Source: CAZUCE01 sp964619265
Lineage (GTDB): Bacteria; Planctomycetota; UBA1135; GCA-002686595
Direction: 5' to 3'
NCBI GenBank assembly: GCA_964619265.1
Contig: CAZUCE010000007.1
Span: forward strand, 1-64,000
DNA: 64,000 bases
Part shown: positions 24,771 to 35,300 of the stretch, piece after piece
Layout: the number at the start of each line of letters is the position of its first letter
How positions within the stretch are numbered: the stretch's first letter is position 1
Made by a program: the position numbers and the translations under genes
Notes under the pieces: model-generated
The model's input: the letters and a program-made list of their open reading frames with translations, nothing else
What the model was told of the DNA's origin: nothing
Database searches by the model: none

Positions 24771-26183
24771 ATGTACGACTACGACCTCGTTTGTATCGGT
24801 AGCGGCCCCGCAGGCCAGCGCGCCGCCGTTCAGGCCGCCAAACTCGGCAAGCGGGTCGCCGTGATCGAGAAGCGCCGGGTCTACGGCGGCGTTTGCGTCG
24901 AGACCGGCACGATTCCCTCCAAGATGTTCCGCGAGGCGGTGCGATCGTTCTCGGCCTGGCGGCGACAGGCTCGGCTGATCGGACAGTCGGGGAACCTGCG
25001 CCCCGAAATGCGGCGGCTGCTCGAGCGAGTCGACGAGATCGTCGCCTGCGAGGCGGCTTTGGTTCGCGAACAGCTGACCCGGAACGACGTCGACTTGATC
25101 GATGGAACCGCCAGCTTCGTCAGCGGACACTTGCTCCAAATCGACAACGGCCAAACGGTTCGCCAGGTTTCCGCCGACAAGATCTTGATTGCGGTTGGAA
25201 CGCGCCCGGCATTGCCCGCAGGAGCCGATCCCGATGGCAAGGTCCTGTTCACCTCGGACGGCGTGTTCGGTTTGAACAACCTCCCGCGAACGCTGACCGT
25301 GGTGGGGGGCGGCGTGATCGGCATGGAGTACGCCTCGATGTTCGCCGAGCTCGGTGTCAAGGTCACGATTGTCGATCGAAGATCGCGCCCGCTCGGCTTG
25401 CTCGACTACGAAATCGTCGACGAACTCGTGCACCAGATGCGACGCAAGTGGGTGACCTTCCTCGGCGACGAAACCGTGGAGCGCATCCAGATTCAAAGTG
25501 GGCCGCGCGGAAAAGGAATGGTCCGCCTCGAATCGGGCAAGCATCTGCTCTCCGACGCGATCCTCTACTGCGCCGGGCGTCAGGCATGCACCGACTCGCT
25601 GGGCCTCGAAAAACTCGGCATCGAGCCGGATTCACGTGGAACGCTGAGCGTTGGACCCGATTTCCGCACCAATGTGCCGCACATTTTTGCAGCCGGCGAC
25701 GTGATCGGATTCCCCGCTTTGGCCGCGACTTCGAGCGAGCAAGGACGTCTGGCGGCCTGTCAGATGTTTGGCGTGGAAGCCAAGAGCTTGGGCGACTACT
25801 TTCCGATCGGGATCTATGCGATCCCGGAGATCTCGACCGTGGGGCGCAACGAGCAAGAGCTCACGAAGGCGCGTATCCCCTATGAAACCGGCGTGGCGCG
25901 CTATCACGAGATCGCTCGCGGCGCGATGCTCGGAGACGAGTCGGGGTTGTTCAAGATGATCTTCCACCGGGATACGCGCGAACTGCTTGGCGTGCATTGC
26001 ATCGGCACCGGGGCGACCGAATTGGTGCACGTGGGGCAAGCGGTCCTGGCCCTCGGCGGCGGGCTCGACTACTTCCTCGACACCGTTTTCAATTATCCCA
26101 CCCTGGCCGAGTGCTACAAAGTGGCTGCCTACCAGGCCGCCAACAAGATCCGCTCGTTCCAGGAATTCGAAGCAGCGGCCTGA
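24771..26183 (+). CDS. sthA: Si-specific soluble pyridine nucleotide transhydrogenase
   Basis: A 470-residue FAD flavoprotein of the dihydrolipoamide dehydrogenase fold. Motifs: N-terminal FAD site GSGPAGQRAAVQAAKLG, GGVCVETGTIPSK in place of the redox disulfide, NAD-binding VVGGGVIGMEYASMFAELG and the FAD-II motif IFAAGDVIG. The disulfide pair of lipoamide dehydrogenases (CxxxxC) is reduced to a single Cys followed by Thr (C-V-E-T-G-T), exactly the SthA pattern, so the enzyme should exchange hydride between NADPH and NAD+ rather than reduce a disulfide. ATG 24771 is the natural start. It stands alone. Confidence 0.93.
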   Translation: MYDYDLVCIGSGPAGQRAAVQAAKLGKRVAVIEKRRVYGGVCVETGTIPSKMFREAVRSFSAWRRQARLIGQSGNLRPEMRRLLERVDEIVACEAALVREQLTRNDVDLIDGTASFVSGHLLQIDNGQTVRQVSADKILIAVGTRPALPAGADPDGKVLFTSDGVFGLNNLPRTLTVVGGGVIGMEYASMFAELGVKVTIVDRRSRPLGLLDYEIVDELVHQMRRKWVTFLGDETVERIQIQSGPRGKGMVRLESGKHLLSDAILYCAGRQACTDSLGLEKLGIEPDSRGTLSVGPDFRTNVPHIFAAGDVIGFPALAATSSEQGRLAACQMFGVEAKSLGDYFPIGIYAIPEISTVGRNEQELTKARIPYETGVARYHEIARGAMLGDESGLFKMIFHRDTRELLGVHCIGTGATELVHVGQAVLALGGGLDYFLDTVFNYPTLAECYKVAAYQAANKIRSFQEFEAAA

Positions 26184-26649
26184 GTTCTCCTGAAGACCCA
26201 CGCGTGAGCTTCACTCACGCCCATCTCGATCGGGATCTGCCCGGCGCGCGACGGACCGGTGAGAGCGAGAACACAGGTGGGGAGGCTTGGGCTCGAAAGC
26301 TGGGTTTCGGCGGGGACGGCAACCGGCGAGCGATCCTGACAGTCGCGGGCCGAACCCGCTGAGAGGCTTAGTTCCCTCGGGAAGTCGGACAGTTGCTTGC
26401 AGCGTCCTCGTGGGGGGCTTCAAGGTGGATTTAGGGCGTGCTAGCGGCGGCAGGTCTCCCGCCGCGGGCTGCTGAAGACCGGTCCCCGGAGAGAAACTGG
26501 GCGGCCATTCTCCTGAAAATCCCCGCCGTAGGCCCTATCCTGTCCTCCCTCGCCGGAGCGGCCGGGCCTAGAACAGGGCCCCGGACTAAACGGCGGGGCG
26601 GTTCCCAGAGCCTTTTTCGCCCCTCCGAGGGCGCCAACCGCCCCCACCC
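26184..26649. other. intergenic stretch with a terminator-like hairpin
   Basis: 466 bases without a convincing gene. Just after sthA a perfect hairpin GCGTGAG-CTTCA-CTCACGC lies at 26202-26220, a plausible transcription stop though without a T-run. The remainder is G/C rich; I see no RNA gene or clear promoter for egtB. Confidence 0.5.
26202..26220 (+). terminator. terminator-like hairpin after sthA
   Basis: Seven perfect base pairs (GCGTGAG with CTCACGC) around the loop CTTCA, 19 bases after the sthA stop. No poly-T follows. Confidence 0.4.
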
Positions 26650-28005
26650 ATGGTCGATCTGCCCTCCGTGCCGCGCTCCCCCAAGGACGATTCTTCGTTC
26701 CCGCTTCCGTCCCAGGCCGAGCGCGACGGTTCGCGCCCAAGTCGCCCGGCGCGCAGGGAGGTCCAGGCTCCGACCCTGGCCGGTCGGCTGCAAGCCACCC
26801 GCAAGCTCAGCCTGGCCCTGACGGAGACCTTGGTTCCCGAGGACCTGGTCGTGCAGTCCATGCCGGACGTTTCGCCGACCAAGTGGCACCTGGCCCACAC
26901 CACCTGGTTCTTCGAGACCTTCGTGTTGGGCAAGCTCGGCGAGTACCGCGAGTTCGCCCGCGGATTCGACCACCTGTTCAACTCCTACTACCAGGGGCTT
27001 GGGAAACCGTTCCAGCGCGAGAACCGCGGTCTGCTCTCGCGCCCGACCGCGGATGAAATCCTCGCCTACCGGGAGTTCGTGGACGAACGACTCGAGCGGG
27101 AGCTTGAGCGCGGCTTGCCCGAGCACCTGGTCGCTCGCGTCGAACTGGGAATCCAGCACGAGCAGCAGCATCAAGAGCTGATGCTCACGGACATCAAGCA
27201 CGTGCTCGGAGCGAATCCGCTTGAGCCGGTTTTCCGCGCAACGAACGCGCCTCGCAAAACCGAGGCGGGTCGTCTTCAGTTTCTGGAGTTCTCGGGAGGC
27301 TTGGTGCGAATCGGAGCGGGAACCGAAGAGTTTTCCTACGACAACGAACAGCCCGAACATCAGGTCTTCCTGGGACCTTTCGCGCTTGCTGACCGGCTCG
27401 TGACCGTTGGCGAATTCGAGGAGTTCCGTGCCGACGGCGGCTATCGCCGGCACGAGTTATGGCTCGACGAAGGTTGGTCCTGGGTTCAGCGCGAGAAAAT
27501 CGACGCGCCGCTCTACCAGTTCACCCGCGACGGCGTTCCTCATGCTCACACCTTGGGAGGCACACGCGCCCTGGTGAACTCGGAGCCGGTCACGCACCTC
27601 AGCTTCTACGAGGCTGAGGCTTACGCTCGCTGGGCCGGTGCCCGTCTTCCCACTGAGTTCGAATGGGAATCGGTCGCCCGCGGTCCCTGGATTCGTGGCC
27701 GATTCCTCGATCTCAAGACCCTGCACCCCGCCGCCGCCGACGAGGACGAGCCCGGCGCTCGTCAACTGTTTGGCGACGCCTGGGAATGGACTCGGTCTTC
27801 CTACGATCCGTATCCCGGCTTCCGCCCCAATCCGGGTGCAATCGGTGAGTACAACGGAAAGTTCATGTGCAACCAGCACGTACTCCGCGGCGGCTCCTGC
27901 GTTACTCCGGACGGGCACGTTCGCAGCACTTACCGCAATTTCTTCCCCGCCTCGTCCCGTTGGCAATTCACCGGCCTGCGGCTCGCCAAAGATCTCTCTC
28001 GATGA
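26650..28005 (+). CDS. egtB: ergothioneine biosynthesis sulfoxide synthase EgtB
   Basis: A 451-residue iron enzyme that joins hercynine to a thiol donor (gamma-Glu-Cys or Cys) in ergothioneine synthesis. N-terminal DinB-type domain with the iron ligands in WHLAHTTWFFETF and QHEQQHQELM (H-x3-H-x-E), then an FGE-sulfatase-type C-lectin domain ending in FGDAWEWTRSSYDPYPGF and RGGSCVTPDGHVRSTYRNFF. Residues 1-40 are Ser/Pro/Arg rich and not part of the fold. Length is standard. Its stop overlaps the egtD ATG by four bases, confirming a two-gene operon. Confidence 0.95.
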   Translation: MVDLPSVPRSPKDDSSFPLPSQAERDGSRPSRPARREVQAPTLAGRLQATRKLSLALTETLVPEDLVVQSMPDVSPTKWHLAHTTWFFETFVLGKLGEYREFARGFDHLFNSYYQGLGKPFQRENRGLLSRPTADEILAYREFVDERLERELERGLPEHLVARVELGIQHEQQHQELMLTDIKHVLGANPLEPVFRATNAPRKTEAGRLQFLEFSGGLVRIGAGTEEFSYDNEQPEHQVFLGPFALADRLVTVGEFEEFRADGGYRRHELWLDEGWSWVQREKIDAPLYQFTRDGVPHAHTLGGTRALVNSEPVTHLSFYEAEAYARWAGARLPTEFEWESVARGPWIRGRFLDLKTLHPAAADEDEPGARQLFGDAWEWTRSSYDPYPGFRPNPGAIGEYNGKFMCNQHVLRGGSCVTPDGHVRSTYRNFFPASSRWQFTGLRLAKDLSR

Positions 28006-28967
28006 GCACGACCGCTACCACTCGCCAGCAATTTCTCGACGAGGTCGTCGAAGGCCTATCGGCTGCGCAGAAAACGCTCCCCTGCAAGTATCTGTACGAC
28101 GAGAAGGGTTCGAAGCTGTTCGATCAGATCTGTGAGCTGGAAGACTACTACCCAACGCGCGCCGACTTGGAGGCGACTCGGATCAACCTGGACGAGATTG
28201 CCAAGCGCGTTGGGCCCAAGGCGCGCCTGGTCGAGCTCGGCAGCGGTTCGAGCATGAAGACCGAGTTGCTTCTAAAGCGTCTCGACCTGGCCGAGTACGT
28301 GCCGCTCGACATTTCGACCGACCACCTGGAAGCCACCGCGGAAGACATCCGCAAGCGCTACCCCGACCTCGTCGTTCAGCCGGCCGCCGCCGACTACACC
28401 CAACCGGTGAATCTGCCCGAGCCCCAGGTGCCCTTCAACCGCACCGTCGTGTACTTCCCCGGCTCGACGATCGGGAACTTCCACCCCGACGAAGCTGCTC
28501 AATTCCTGAGCCGAATCGGGTCGCTGGTCTCTGGCGACTCCGAAGCGGGTACGAAGTCCGGAGGCATCTTGATCGGTGTGGACCTGCGCAAGGAGCGCGC
28601 TCGTTTGGAGCGCGCTTACGACGACAGCGAAGGCGTAACGGCGAAGTTCAATCTGAACTTGCTCCGGCACATCAATCGCGAGCTGGGCGCCGAGTTCCCG
28701 CTTGAGCGCTTCGAGCATCGCGCCGTGTGGGACAGCGAGGCGGGACGCATCGAAATGCACCTGGTGAGTTTGGTCGACCAGGAAGTGGAAGTTGGAGACG
28801 AGTCCTTCTCGTTCAAGAAGGGCGAGTACATTCGCAGCGAGGTCTCCTACAAGTACTCCCGCGAGGGGTTCGCCGAGTTGGCTGCCAAGGCCGGCTTGAA
28901 GGTCGACGCCTTCTGGACCGACTCACAGGGCCTGTTCAGTTTGCAGTACCTCGTCCCGGCCGGCTGA
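28002..28967 (+). CDS. egtD: L-histidine N-alpha-methyltransferase EgtD
   Basis: A 321-residue SAM-dependent methyltransferase that trimethylates histidine to hercynine. Typical features are KYLYDEKGSKLFDQICELED with YYPTRADLEA near residues 26-55, the SAM site LVELGSGSSMKTELLLKRLD, and VVYFPGSTIGNFHPDEAAQF; the C-terminal GLKVDAFWTDSQGLFSLQYL is also standard. ATG 28002 overlaps the egtB stop (ATGA). With EgtB it gives the core of the pathway; EgtC/EgtE-type steps would have to be encoded elsewhere or be dispensable. Confidence 0.95.
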   Translation: MSTTATTRQQFLDEVVEGLSAAQKTLPCKYLYDEKGSKLFDQICELEDYYPTRADLEATRINLDEIAKRVGPKARLVELGSGSSMKTELLLKRLDLAEYVPLDISTDHLEATAEDIRKRYPDLVVQPAAADYTQPVNLPEPQVPFNRTVVYFPGSTIGNFHPDEAAQFLSRIGSLVSGDSEAGTKSGGILIGVDLRKERARLERAYDDSEGVTAKFNLNLLRHINRELGAEFPLERFEHRAVWDSEAGRIEMHLVSLVDQEVEVGDESFSFKKGEYIRSEVSYKYSREGFAELAAKAGLKVDAFWTDSQGLFSLQYLVPAG

Positions 28968-29022
28968 ACGGCAAGCTATCGGCGCCGGCGCCCGAGAAGC
29001 TCGGATGCCGGCGATCGATGGG

Positions 29023-32000
29023 CTACTCACCAAAGACCAGCTCGAGCGCTTGGGTCAGCGAAGCCAGGCCGAGGAACGGTCCGCCCGCGTGCACGGAGAC
29101 GCCCTGCGCGAACAGGGTCACGCCAGCGAGTGCTGGATTCGCGGGGATCGCGACGCCTAGCTCGCTTTGGCCGCTGGAGTCCGCAACGCTCGACCCAAGC
29201 AGGACCGGCGCAAGGAGATGCGGGTTGCAGGCGCCGAGTTGCCCCGGGAGGTAGTCCAGGGACAGGAAGTGCAGAACGGGGGCCGACGGAACGGCCTCGG
29301 TCGTCACCAGGTCGAACGTCTCCCCAAGGCGAACCTCGCCCAGGGAGTCGAGGTTCGGAACGAACGGAGCGAAGCCACAGGGGCTCCCCAGGCTAAGCGA
29401 TCCGAAGGACCCGGTATCGAGGAGCGGAAGGCTGTGCAGCTCGGTTCCGTTCGTCGTGTCCGAGGCGGCGAACAGGAGCTGATTGCCGAGTTGAATGCCG
29501 GGGCCGGTCGGAAGCCACTCGGCTCCGGGAAAGGAGTCGGCAAGCTGGACGGTCCCAGGAAGAGTGCCGTCGGTGGACCACAGCTGGCGTCCGCTTGGGC
29601 TTTGCGCTTCGAACACGAAGCGGCCGTCTCCTCCCACGATCCAGCCGGTCCAATCCAAGACCTGGAGTGAAGGAGCGAGCGAGGGCAGATCGAGAATCGA
29701 AGTCCCGAGCGCAGTGCCATCGCTGATCCACGGGCGGCGAGTTGCCGGCGTGTCGCCTTGCTCGAAGAAGGCCAGAGCTCCGTTCGATACGGCGTTCCCC
29801 GTGAAAGGAGGCTCGCTGAGAGGAAGCTGAACAAGAATCTCTGTTCCGGATTCCGTCCCGTTCGACCAAAGCAGCAGACGGCCGTCGAGTGCGGTGAGCA
29901 GAGCTCCATCGGCGACCGCTGCCCGGGGGAACGTCTGGGACGAGTCCGGCCCGGGCGCTAAGTCCACGACCAACTCGGTTCCGGAGGCCGTGCCGTCCGA
30001 GACGTACAGTTCGCGTCCGGTGAACGGCGAGGTGCCCGTGAAGAACACGCGGTCGCCCACGACCAGCGGAGAGCGGGGAGATGAACCGGAACTCCCGGGA
30101 TCGAGGTCGATCAGCAATTCAGTTCCGGAGGGGGTTCCATCGGTGATCCAAGGTTCCGCGCCGCTGTTCCCGTCGTTGGCTACGAAGACCAATCCGTTTG
30201 GAGTGCTGCCGAGGATCCGCGGTCCGTCCACGACAACCAAACCGGTTGCCGGGTCGGGGTCGGCCACCAGGACGGTTCCCGCGGAGGTGCCATCCGTCGA
30301 CCACAGCGCGGCGCCATGTTGGGAAGTCGTGGCGAGGAAGTAGACGCGGCCCTCGTGGAGGGTCAGTTGTCTGGGATCCGATCCACTGGTCCCCGGTTGC
30401 AGATTGGCGAGCCGGAAAGTCCCTTCGGGGGTTCCGTCGCTCACCCATGGCTCGTGGTCGCCCGAGGAGTACGGGTCGCGACCCGCCGTGAAGATCATGC
30501 GGTCGCCGAGTGCCGTCAGGTCCTCGGGGTTGCCATCGTCTGAGGGGAACAGGTCTTTCAGGAGACTGGAGCCTTCGGAAGTTCCGTCGCTGATGAACAG
30601 CTCGCGTCCAATCGGATTGATGTCCGCCGAGAACAGGATCTGGTTTCCGAGGCGCGCGAACTCGCCCGGATCCGATCCGAAGGTCGGGCCATCGGTGGCG
30701 AGGTTCGCGAACAGGTTGACCTCATCGAGGGTGACCTCTAGCAGTTCCTCCCCGACCGCTTGGCCACCGTCCGCGAACGCCGAGCTGGCCGCCAGGAGTC
30801 GAGGACCGGTCGGAAGGAATCGGCTGGGTTCACCTTGGGTCGCCACGACCGGCGCCGAAAAAGACAGGTCGGCGCTGCCGATCGCGTGATCTTCGACCAA
30901 GAAGACATCCAGGGTGTTTAGGTCGAGTCGATGGATTTCGGTCCCGGTGGCGGGGGTATCTGCCAGGAAGTACACCTGATCTCCGCGCAGGACGAAGTCC
31001 TCTAGACCGCTGAGGCCAGGGCTGGAGGAGAAGTCAGCGATCAGCTCGCTGGTTCCGAGAGCAGGCTGGGTGAGAACGAGTTCACTGCCCGGCCCCGATC
31101 CGGGAGCCGGGTGAAGCAGGGCTCCCTCGAGTGGAGAACCAGCGGGGAAATCGGCAAAGGCTGAAGCTTGTCCGATAGAAAAGCTGAGCTGGCTGGCGAT
31201 CTGGAGTTGCGAGGGGTCGCCGGGCGTGACCCACAGGGTGATCTGGGGGTCCCCAGTCTCGCGAAAAACCAAAAACAAATTGGGGCCAGAGCTCCAAGCG
31301 CCGCCCGTGGCCCCCGGGTTCCCGAACGGGGCTGTGCCGGCTGGTGTGCCGTCGCTTGTCCACCAGGTCGACTCGCTTTCGAACACGCTGGGGGAGGTGA
31401 CCTGATTGAAGATCAAGGCGCCTTGGTGTTCGACCAAGCGACCTGAACTCAACCCAGGTACCGCCGCGACAAACGTCGGCGCGGAGAAACCATCGGGCGT
31501 GAACCACACCTCGGTGACGGGTTCTGCCCCGAAGTCGTTGACGGCGCGCAGGATGTACAAGCCCTGTTCGGTTCCCAAAATTCGCGGGGCCCCCGTGAGC
31601 AAGAGGGCTGGAAAGGCCGAGCCCGGGCCGGGAATCGTTTCCTCAGCCATCTGCGTGCCTTCAGCGGTGCCGTCGGTCGACCACAGCTCCCGGCCGTGAA
31701 TCCCGTCGTCGCCCAGGAACCAGGCTCGACCCTGCAAGAGCTCGAGGTCTGCGGCGAACTGACCCGAAACACCCGGAACCAATTCGACGACGAGCCCGGT
31801 TCCTTCGGGAGTTCCGTCGCTGCGATGCAGCTCGATTCCGGTTTCAGGCGAGGAGGCGAAGAACACCAAGCTCCCATCCGGGAGGACGGCGTTGAAGGTG
31901 CCTGCCTGGAGGCCGTCGGCTTCGCCGGGTGACAAGTCCGTGAGCCGGCGGGTTCCCGGGACGGTTCCGTCGGAGCTCCACAGTTCACGCCCGAATTCAG

Positions 32001-32193
32001 GGGTCTGCGCGGCGAAAAAGGCCAGGTTTCCGTTCGAAGCCAGGAACGAGGGAATCGAATCTTCGATGCCGCCCGCTTGGACCTGCGGTTCGAGGTCCGC
32101 GAGGAAGGTCGGAGGCTGAGGGAAGCCCTGGGCGAGAACTAGAGCAAGGGCGATCGGCGGCATGGTGAACGCGGAAGAGGAGACAAGGGACAA
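29023..32193 (-). CDS. giant exported ELWxxDGTxxGT-repeat protein
   Basis: A 1056-residue protein with an N-terminal signal (from M11: MPPIALALVLAQG) and about a dozen ELWxxDGTxxGT repeats, for example ELWSSDGTVPGT, ELWSTDGTAEGT, ELYVSDGTASGT and QLWSTDGTLPGT, each followed by a short strand. Such repeats are thought to build beta-propellers or solenoids in secreted and cell-surface proteins. The last 120 residues after the repeats (SLGSPCGFAPFVPNLDSLGE to the end) form a separate beta domain that I associate with planctomycete exported proteins. Cargo and ligand are unknown. The shorter start at M11 (32163) is as likely as 32193. No operon partner. Confidence 0.85.
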   Translation of the reverse strand: MSLVSSSAFTMPPIALALVLAQGFPQPPTFLADLEPQVQAGGIEDSIPSFLASNGNLAFFAAQTPEFGRELWSSDGTVPGTRRLTDLSPGEADGLQAGTFNAVLPDGSLVFFASSPETGIELHRSDGTPEGTGLVVELVPGVSGQFAADLELLQGRAWFLGDDGIHGRELWSTDGTAEGTQMAEETIPGPGSAFPALLLTGAPRILGTEQGLYILRAVNDFGAEPVTEVWFTPDGFSAPTFVAAVPGLSSGRLVEHQGALIFNQVTSPSVFESESTWWTSDGTPAGTAPFGNPGATGGAWSSGPNLFLVFRETGDPQITLWVTPGDPSQLQIASQLSFSIGQASAFADFPAGSPLEGALLHPAPGSGPGSELVLTQPALGTSELIADFSSSPGLSGLEDFVLRGDQVYFLADTPATGTEIHRLDLNTLDVFLVEDHAIGSADLSFSAPVVATQGEPSRFLPTGPRLLAASSAFADGGQAVGEELLEVTLDEVNLFANLATDGPTFGSDPGEFARLGNQILFSADINPIGRELFISDGTSEGSSLLKDLFPSDDGNPEDLTALGDRMIFTAGRDPYSSGDHEPWVSDGTPEGTFRLANLQPGTSGSDPRQLTLHEGRVYFLATTSQHGAALWSTDGTSAGTVLVADPDPATGLVVVDGPRILGSTPNGLVFVANDGNSGAEPWITDGTPSGTELLIDLDPGSSGSSPRSPLVVGDRVFFTGTSPFTGRELYVSDGTASGTELVVDLAPGPDSSQTFPRAAVADGALLTALDGRLLLWSNGTESGTEILVQLPLSEPPFTGNAVSNGALAFFEQGDTPATRRPWISDGTALGTSILDLPSLAPSLQVLDWTGWIVGGDGRFVFEAQSPSGRQLWSTDGTLPGTVQLADSFPGAEWLPTGPGIQLGNQLLFAASDTTNGTELHSLPLLDTGSFGSLSLGSPCGFAPFVPNLDSLGEVRLGETFDLVTTEAVPSAPVLHFLSLDYLPGQLGACNPHLLAPVLLGSSVADSSGQSELGVAIPANPALAGVTLFAQGVSVHAGGPFLGLASLTQALELVFGE

Positions 32194-32325
32194 GGGGCTC
32201 TCTCCTTTTTACTCTAGCACCACCCGGCAAATGCCGTGGAGGCCGGATCTACCAGCCTGGATCTCGACACGATCGACGAAAAGAGACGGCTCTTTGCGCC
32301 CCGGCGAGCGATCCCAGCGCTGGGG

Positions 32326-35300
32326 TCAGCGCACGTTGAGGAGCAGCTCTTCTGAGTTGCCGCGCACCTCGGGCACGTACATCGCCGAGCCGAGCGCAGG
32401 CAGGCCGTGGAAGGTCCCAGGGGTCTCCGCGCGCAAGGTGTAACTCATTTCAAACGCTCCTTCAGGGAGTCGATCCAAGAACAAGCAGATGCGGTCGTCA
32501 CGCAGTTCGCGATAAACCCACAGCCTTTCCGAGCTTCCGCGACGATTCCGAGCCGTGTCGCCCGGCGTCGAGTCGGCAGGCGGTTTGGGGCTGGCTCCGA
32601 AGCGTTCTTCCAAGTCGCTCGAAGAAAGCCGTGACGCATAGAACGGAGTTCCACTTTGAAGCTCGGTGGCCTCCAATCCAGCCGGCTTGTGATCCTCGAA
32701 CAAGAGGTACTCAAGGGCCACGTGGGTTTGCACGGACAGGACGACCTCGATGCGGTCTCCTGAATCGACGGTGTCCCCTGAACGGAGCGGGATCCGCTCG
32801 AAGCGTTTGCCGCCGAGCAGCGTGGGATAGGAGACCAATCGGAAGGCGTCGCGCCGCACGAACAGGTCGCTGGAGCGTGCGGGAATCGGGTCCTCGAGGC
32901 TGAATGCGGAGGCGGAAACCGACCAGTACAGCGGGGCCGTTCCCGTGAGCCGCTCGATGGAAACCTCGTGGGCTCCGCTGGTCGGAGACTCGACTGAAAA
33001 GGTGTTCGGCACGATCAGGTCGCCGGCCGCGAGGCTGGCGGAACCGACCGGTTCCCCGTCGACCAGCACCCCAAAAGAAACGGCTTCGGTCCCTTCTCCG
33101 GAAACGGCGAGGTAGTCGCACAGGGCAAGCACGGCGAGCGCCGTGTCGCGGGTGGACTTCCATTGGGCGCCGCGCCGGTTTTGGACGAGCCAGGTCATCG
33201 CGGGCAGGATCAGGTCGCTGTCCGGTTGGATGGCGACCAGGGCCGACAGGGCGAGCGAGGTGGACTCGATGGCCGAATCCGACCAGCGCAGGGCCCGCTG
33301 GGTGGTGCCCCAGTGAACCAGGGGCAGACGCTCTCCGCCCCGTGCGGTTCCAAGCGCGTTCTCGCCGGGCGTTTCCACGCGGGTGACGCCGTTCTCAAGC
33401 AGCAAGGCCAGGTCGAGGGCGTCGGTCTTGCGGCCGGCTGCGTGCGCGGCGAGTGCCGTAAGCGCAACGCCCGACGAAGCGAGCCCGGTGCGATGGGCGA
33501 GCAGATGTTCCAGGGCTTCGGCCCCGAATTCGGTCAGAAGCGGCTGACCCAGGAGCGCGCGCGCGCGCGTTTGGGCGAAGAGCGCGAAGGCGAGTTTCTC
33601 CGGTTCGTTGCGAAGTTCGACGAGACGAGTGCCCAGCCAACGATCCGCGGCGAGCAACGCCGAATCGGGAACCTCGAGCTTGGACTCCTTCGCGAGGGTC
33701 AGGGACCACAGGGCGTAGGAGGTCATCCAGGAGTCGCTGGATCCACCGGGGAACCAGGCCCAGGATCCGTCGCCCTTCTGCCAGGAGAGCACACGGGCCA
33801 GGCCTTCCTGCGCGGCTTTGTCGAAGCGTTCGAAATCTCCGCGGCCGCCTGCTTGAGTCTTCGCCGCATAGGCAGCCTCCACCCCGCCAAAGCTCGCGGT
33901 GGCGACCTGTTCTTTGGACACACCGAGCTTCTCGAGCGTGCGCATGGTCACGACGGCCGGAACGAAACGCGAGAGGGTCTGCTCGAGACAGCCGTGCGGA
34001 AAGCGCGTTAGGTACGGCAGCGCATCGAGCATCGTTGCGGCGAGGCTGGGGCTAACCGTGATCGAGAAGTCGATCGAACCCTCGCGCGCCGGAGGAATCT
34101 CGAAGGGGAGGGCCAGCACGTTCTCGGTAAGGCGCCCGGCTTCGCGAACGAGCACTTCGAGTCCGTGCTCGAGAACGGGCAGTTCGAGCTGCACGGCGTC
34201 GGCCACGTCGCCGGCCATCGCCCGGGCAATCAGCTCGGCCGTTCCGGCCTGATCCGCGCGAACGCGGAAGTCGCGGCGGGCCGAGCTCTTGGCCGGGATT
34301 TCGAGTGACCCGGGCGCACCCTGGCGGAGCTGCTCTCCGTCGAGCCAGCCCAGCAGCGTGAGGCCCGCGGCCTCCAATTCAACCGCGGCCTCGAGGGGCG
34401 CGTCGGTGGTGTTGTCGAGCACGATCGAGAGCGTCGCTTCGTCGCCTTCGACCAAAAAGCGCGGGCGCGCCAGGCGCAGCACGAGCGGCAGACTGGTGCG
34501 GGCCGGTTCGCCGGTGTGTTCGCCAAAGGCCTCGCCCACGGTGTGCCCGCGCGCGACGAGTTTCCAACGGGTCGTCGATTCGGGGAACTCGATGGTGGCC
34601 GAGGCCACGCCGTCCTCACCGGTGGTGAGCATCGGGAGCCACAAGGCGGTCTCTCGGAAATCCGAACGAACCACGACGTTGCCTTCGCCGCCCGAGTTCT
34701 GCCCGCTCACGTCCTCCGCCGTGGGCGCTGCGAAGGCCTCGGACATCACGACCCCGTCCGTGTAGCCAAGCGAATCCAGACTGAGGTGCCCGGTTGCCGA
34801 CTTGCGAGAGAGCATCGCCGACTCAACGCCCCCTCCCGAGTTCGGCGGCAGCGTGTCGCCGGGACCCCGGTAGGTTCCGGTCTTCGGGCTTTGGAACGGC
34901 CATTGCTGGAGGCTACTGGCGCGCTGCGTGCGCGGGCGCCGGCGGTGGCCGTAGAAGAACTTGCGAGGGTCGCCCGCGAGGTCATTGCTGATGGCGCCGA
35001 TCGAGGCGTCGAACAAGGAAAGCGAGAGTTCCGTCCGGACGGGTTCGCCGTCGGCGTCGGTGACTAGGACGCGAACCTGACCTTCGCTGCCAGGTCGATA
35101 CTCTTCCCGGTCGAGGGTGACCTGCAGGTCGAGGAAACGCTGAACCGGCGGCACGGTGACCTCGGCGGAGGTTTGCCGAATCTTCCGTTCGCGAACCTCG
35201 CTGGCGATCAGCTGCACGTTGGGAATCCAAGCGCGGTCTACCTCGAACGTCACGAGTTGCACCGTGCCATCCAAGTGAAGCACGCGGTCCTCGATCAAGC

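Noticed and set aside
26441..27453. Reverse-strand frames opposite egtB
   Set aside because: egtB motifs and its overlap with egtD are decisive.
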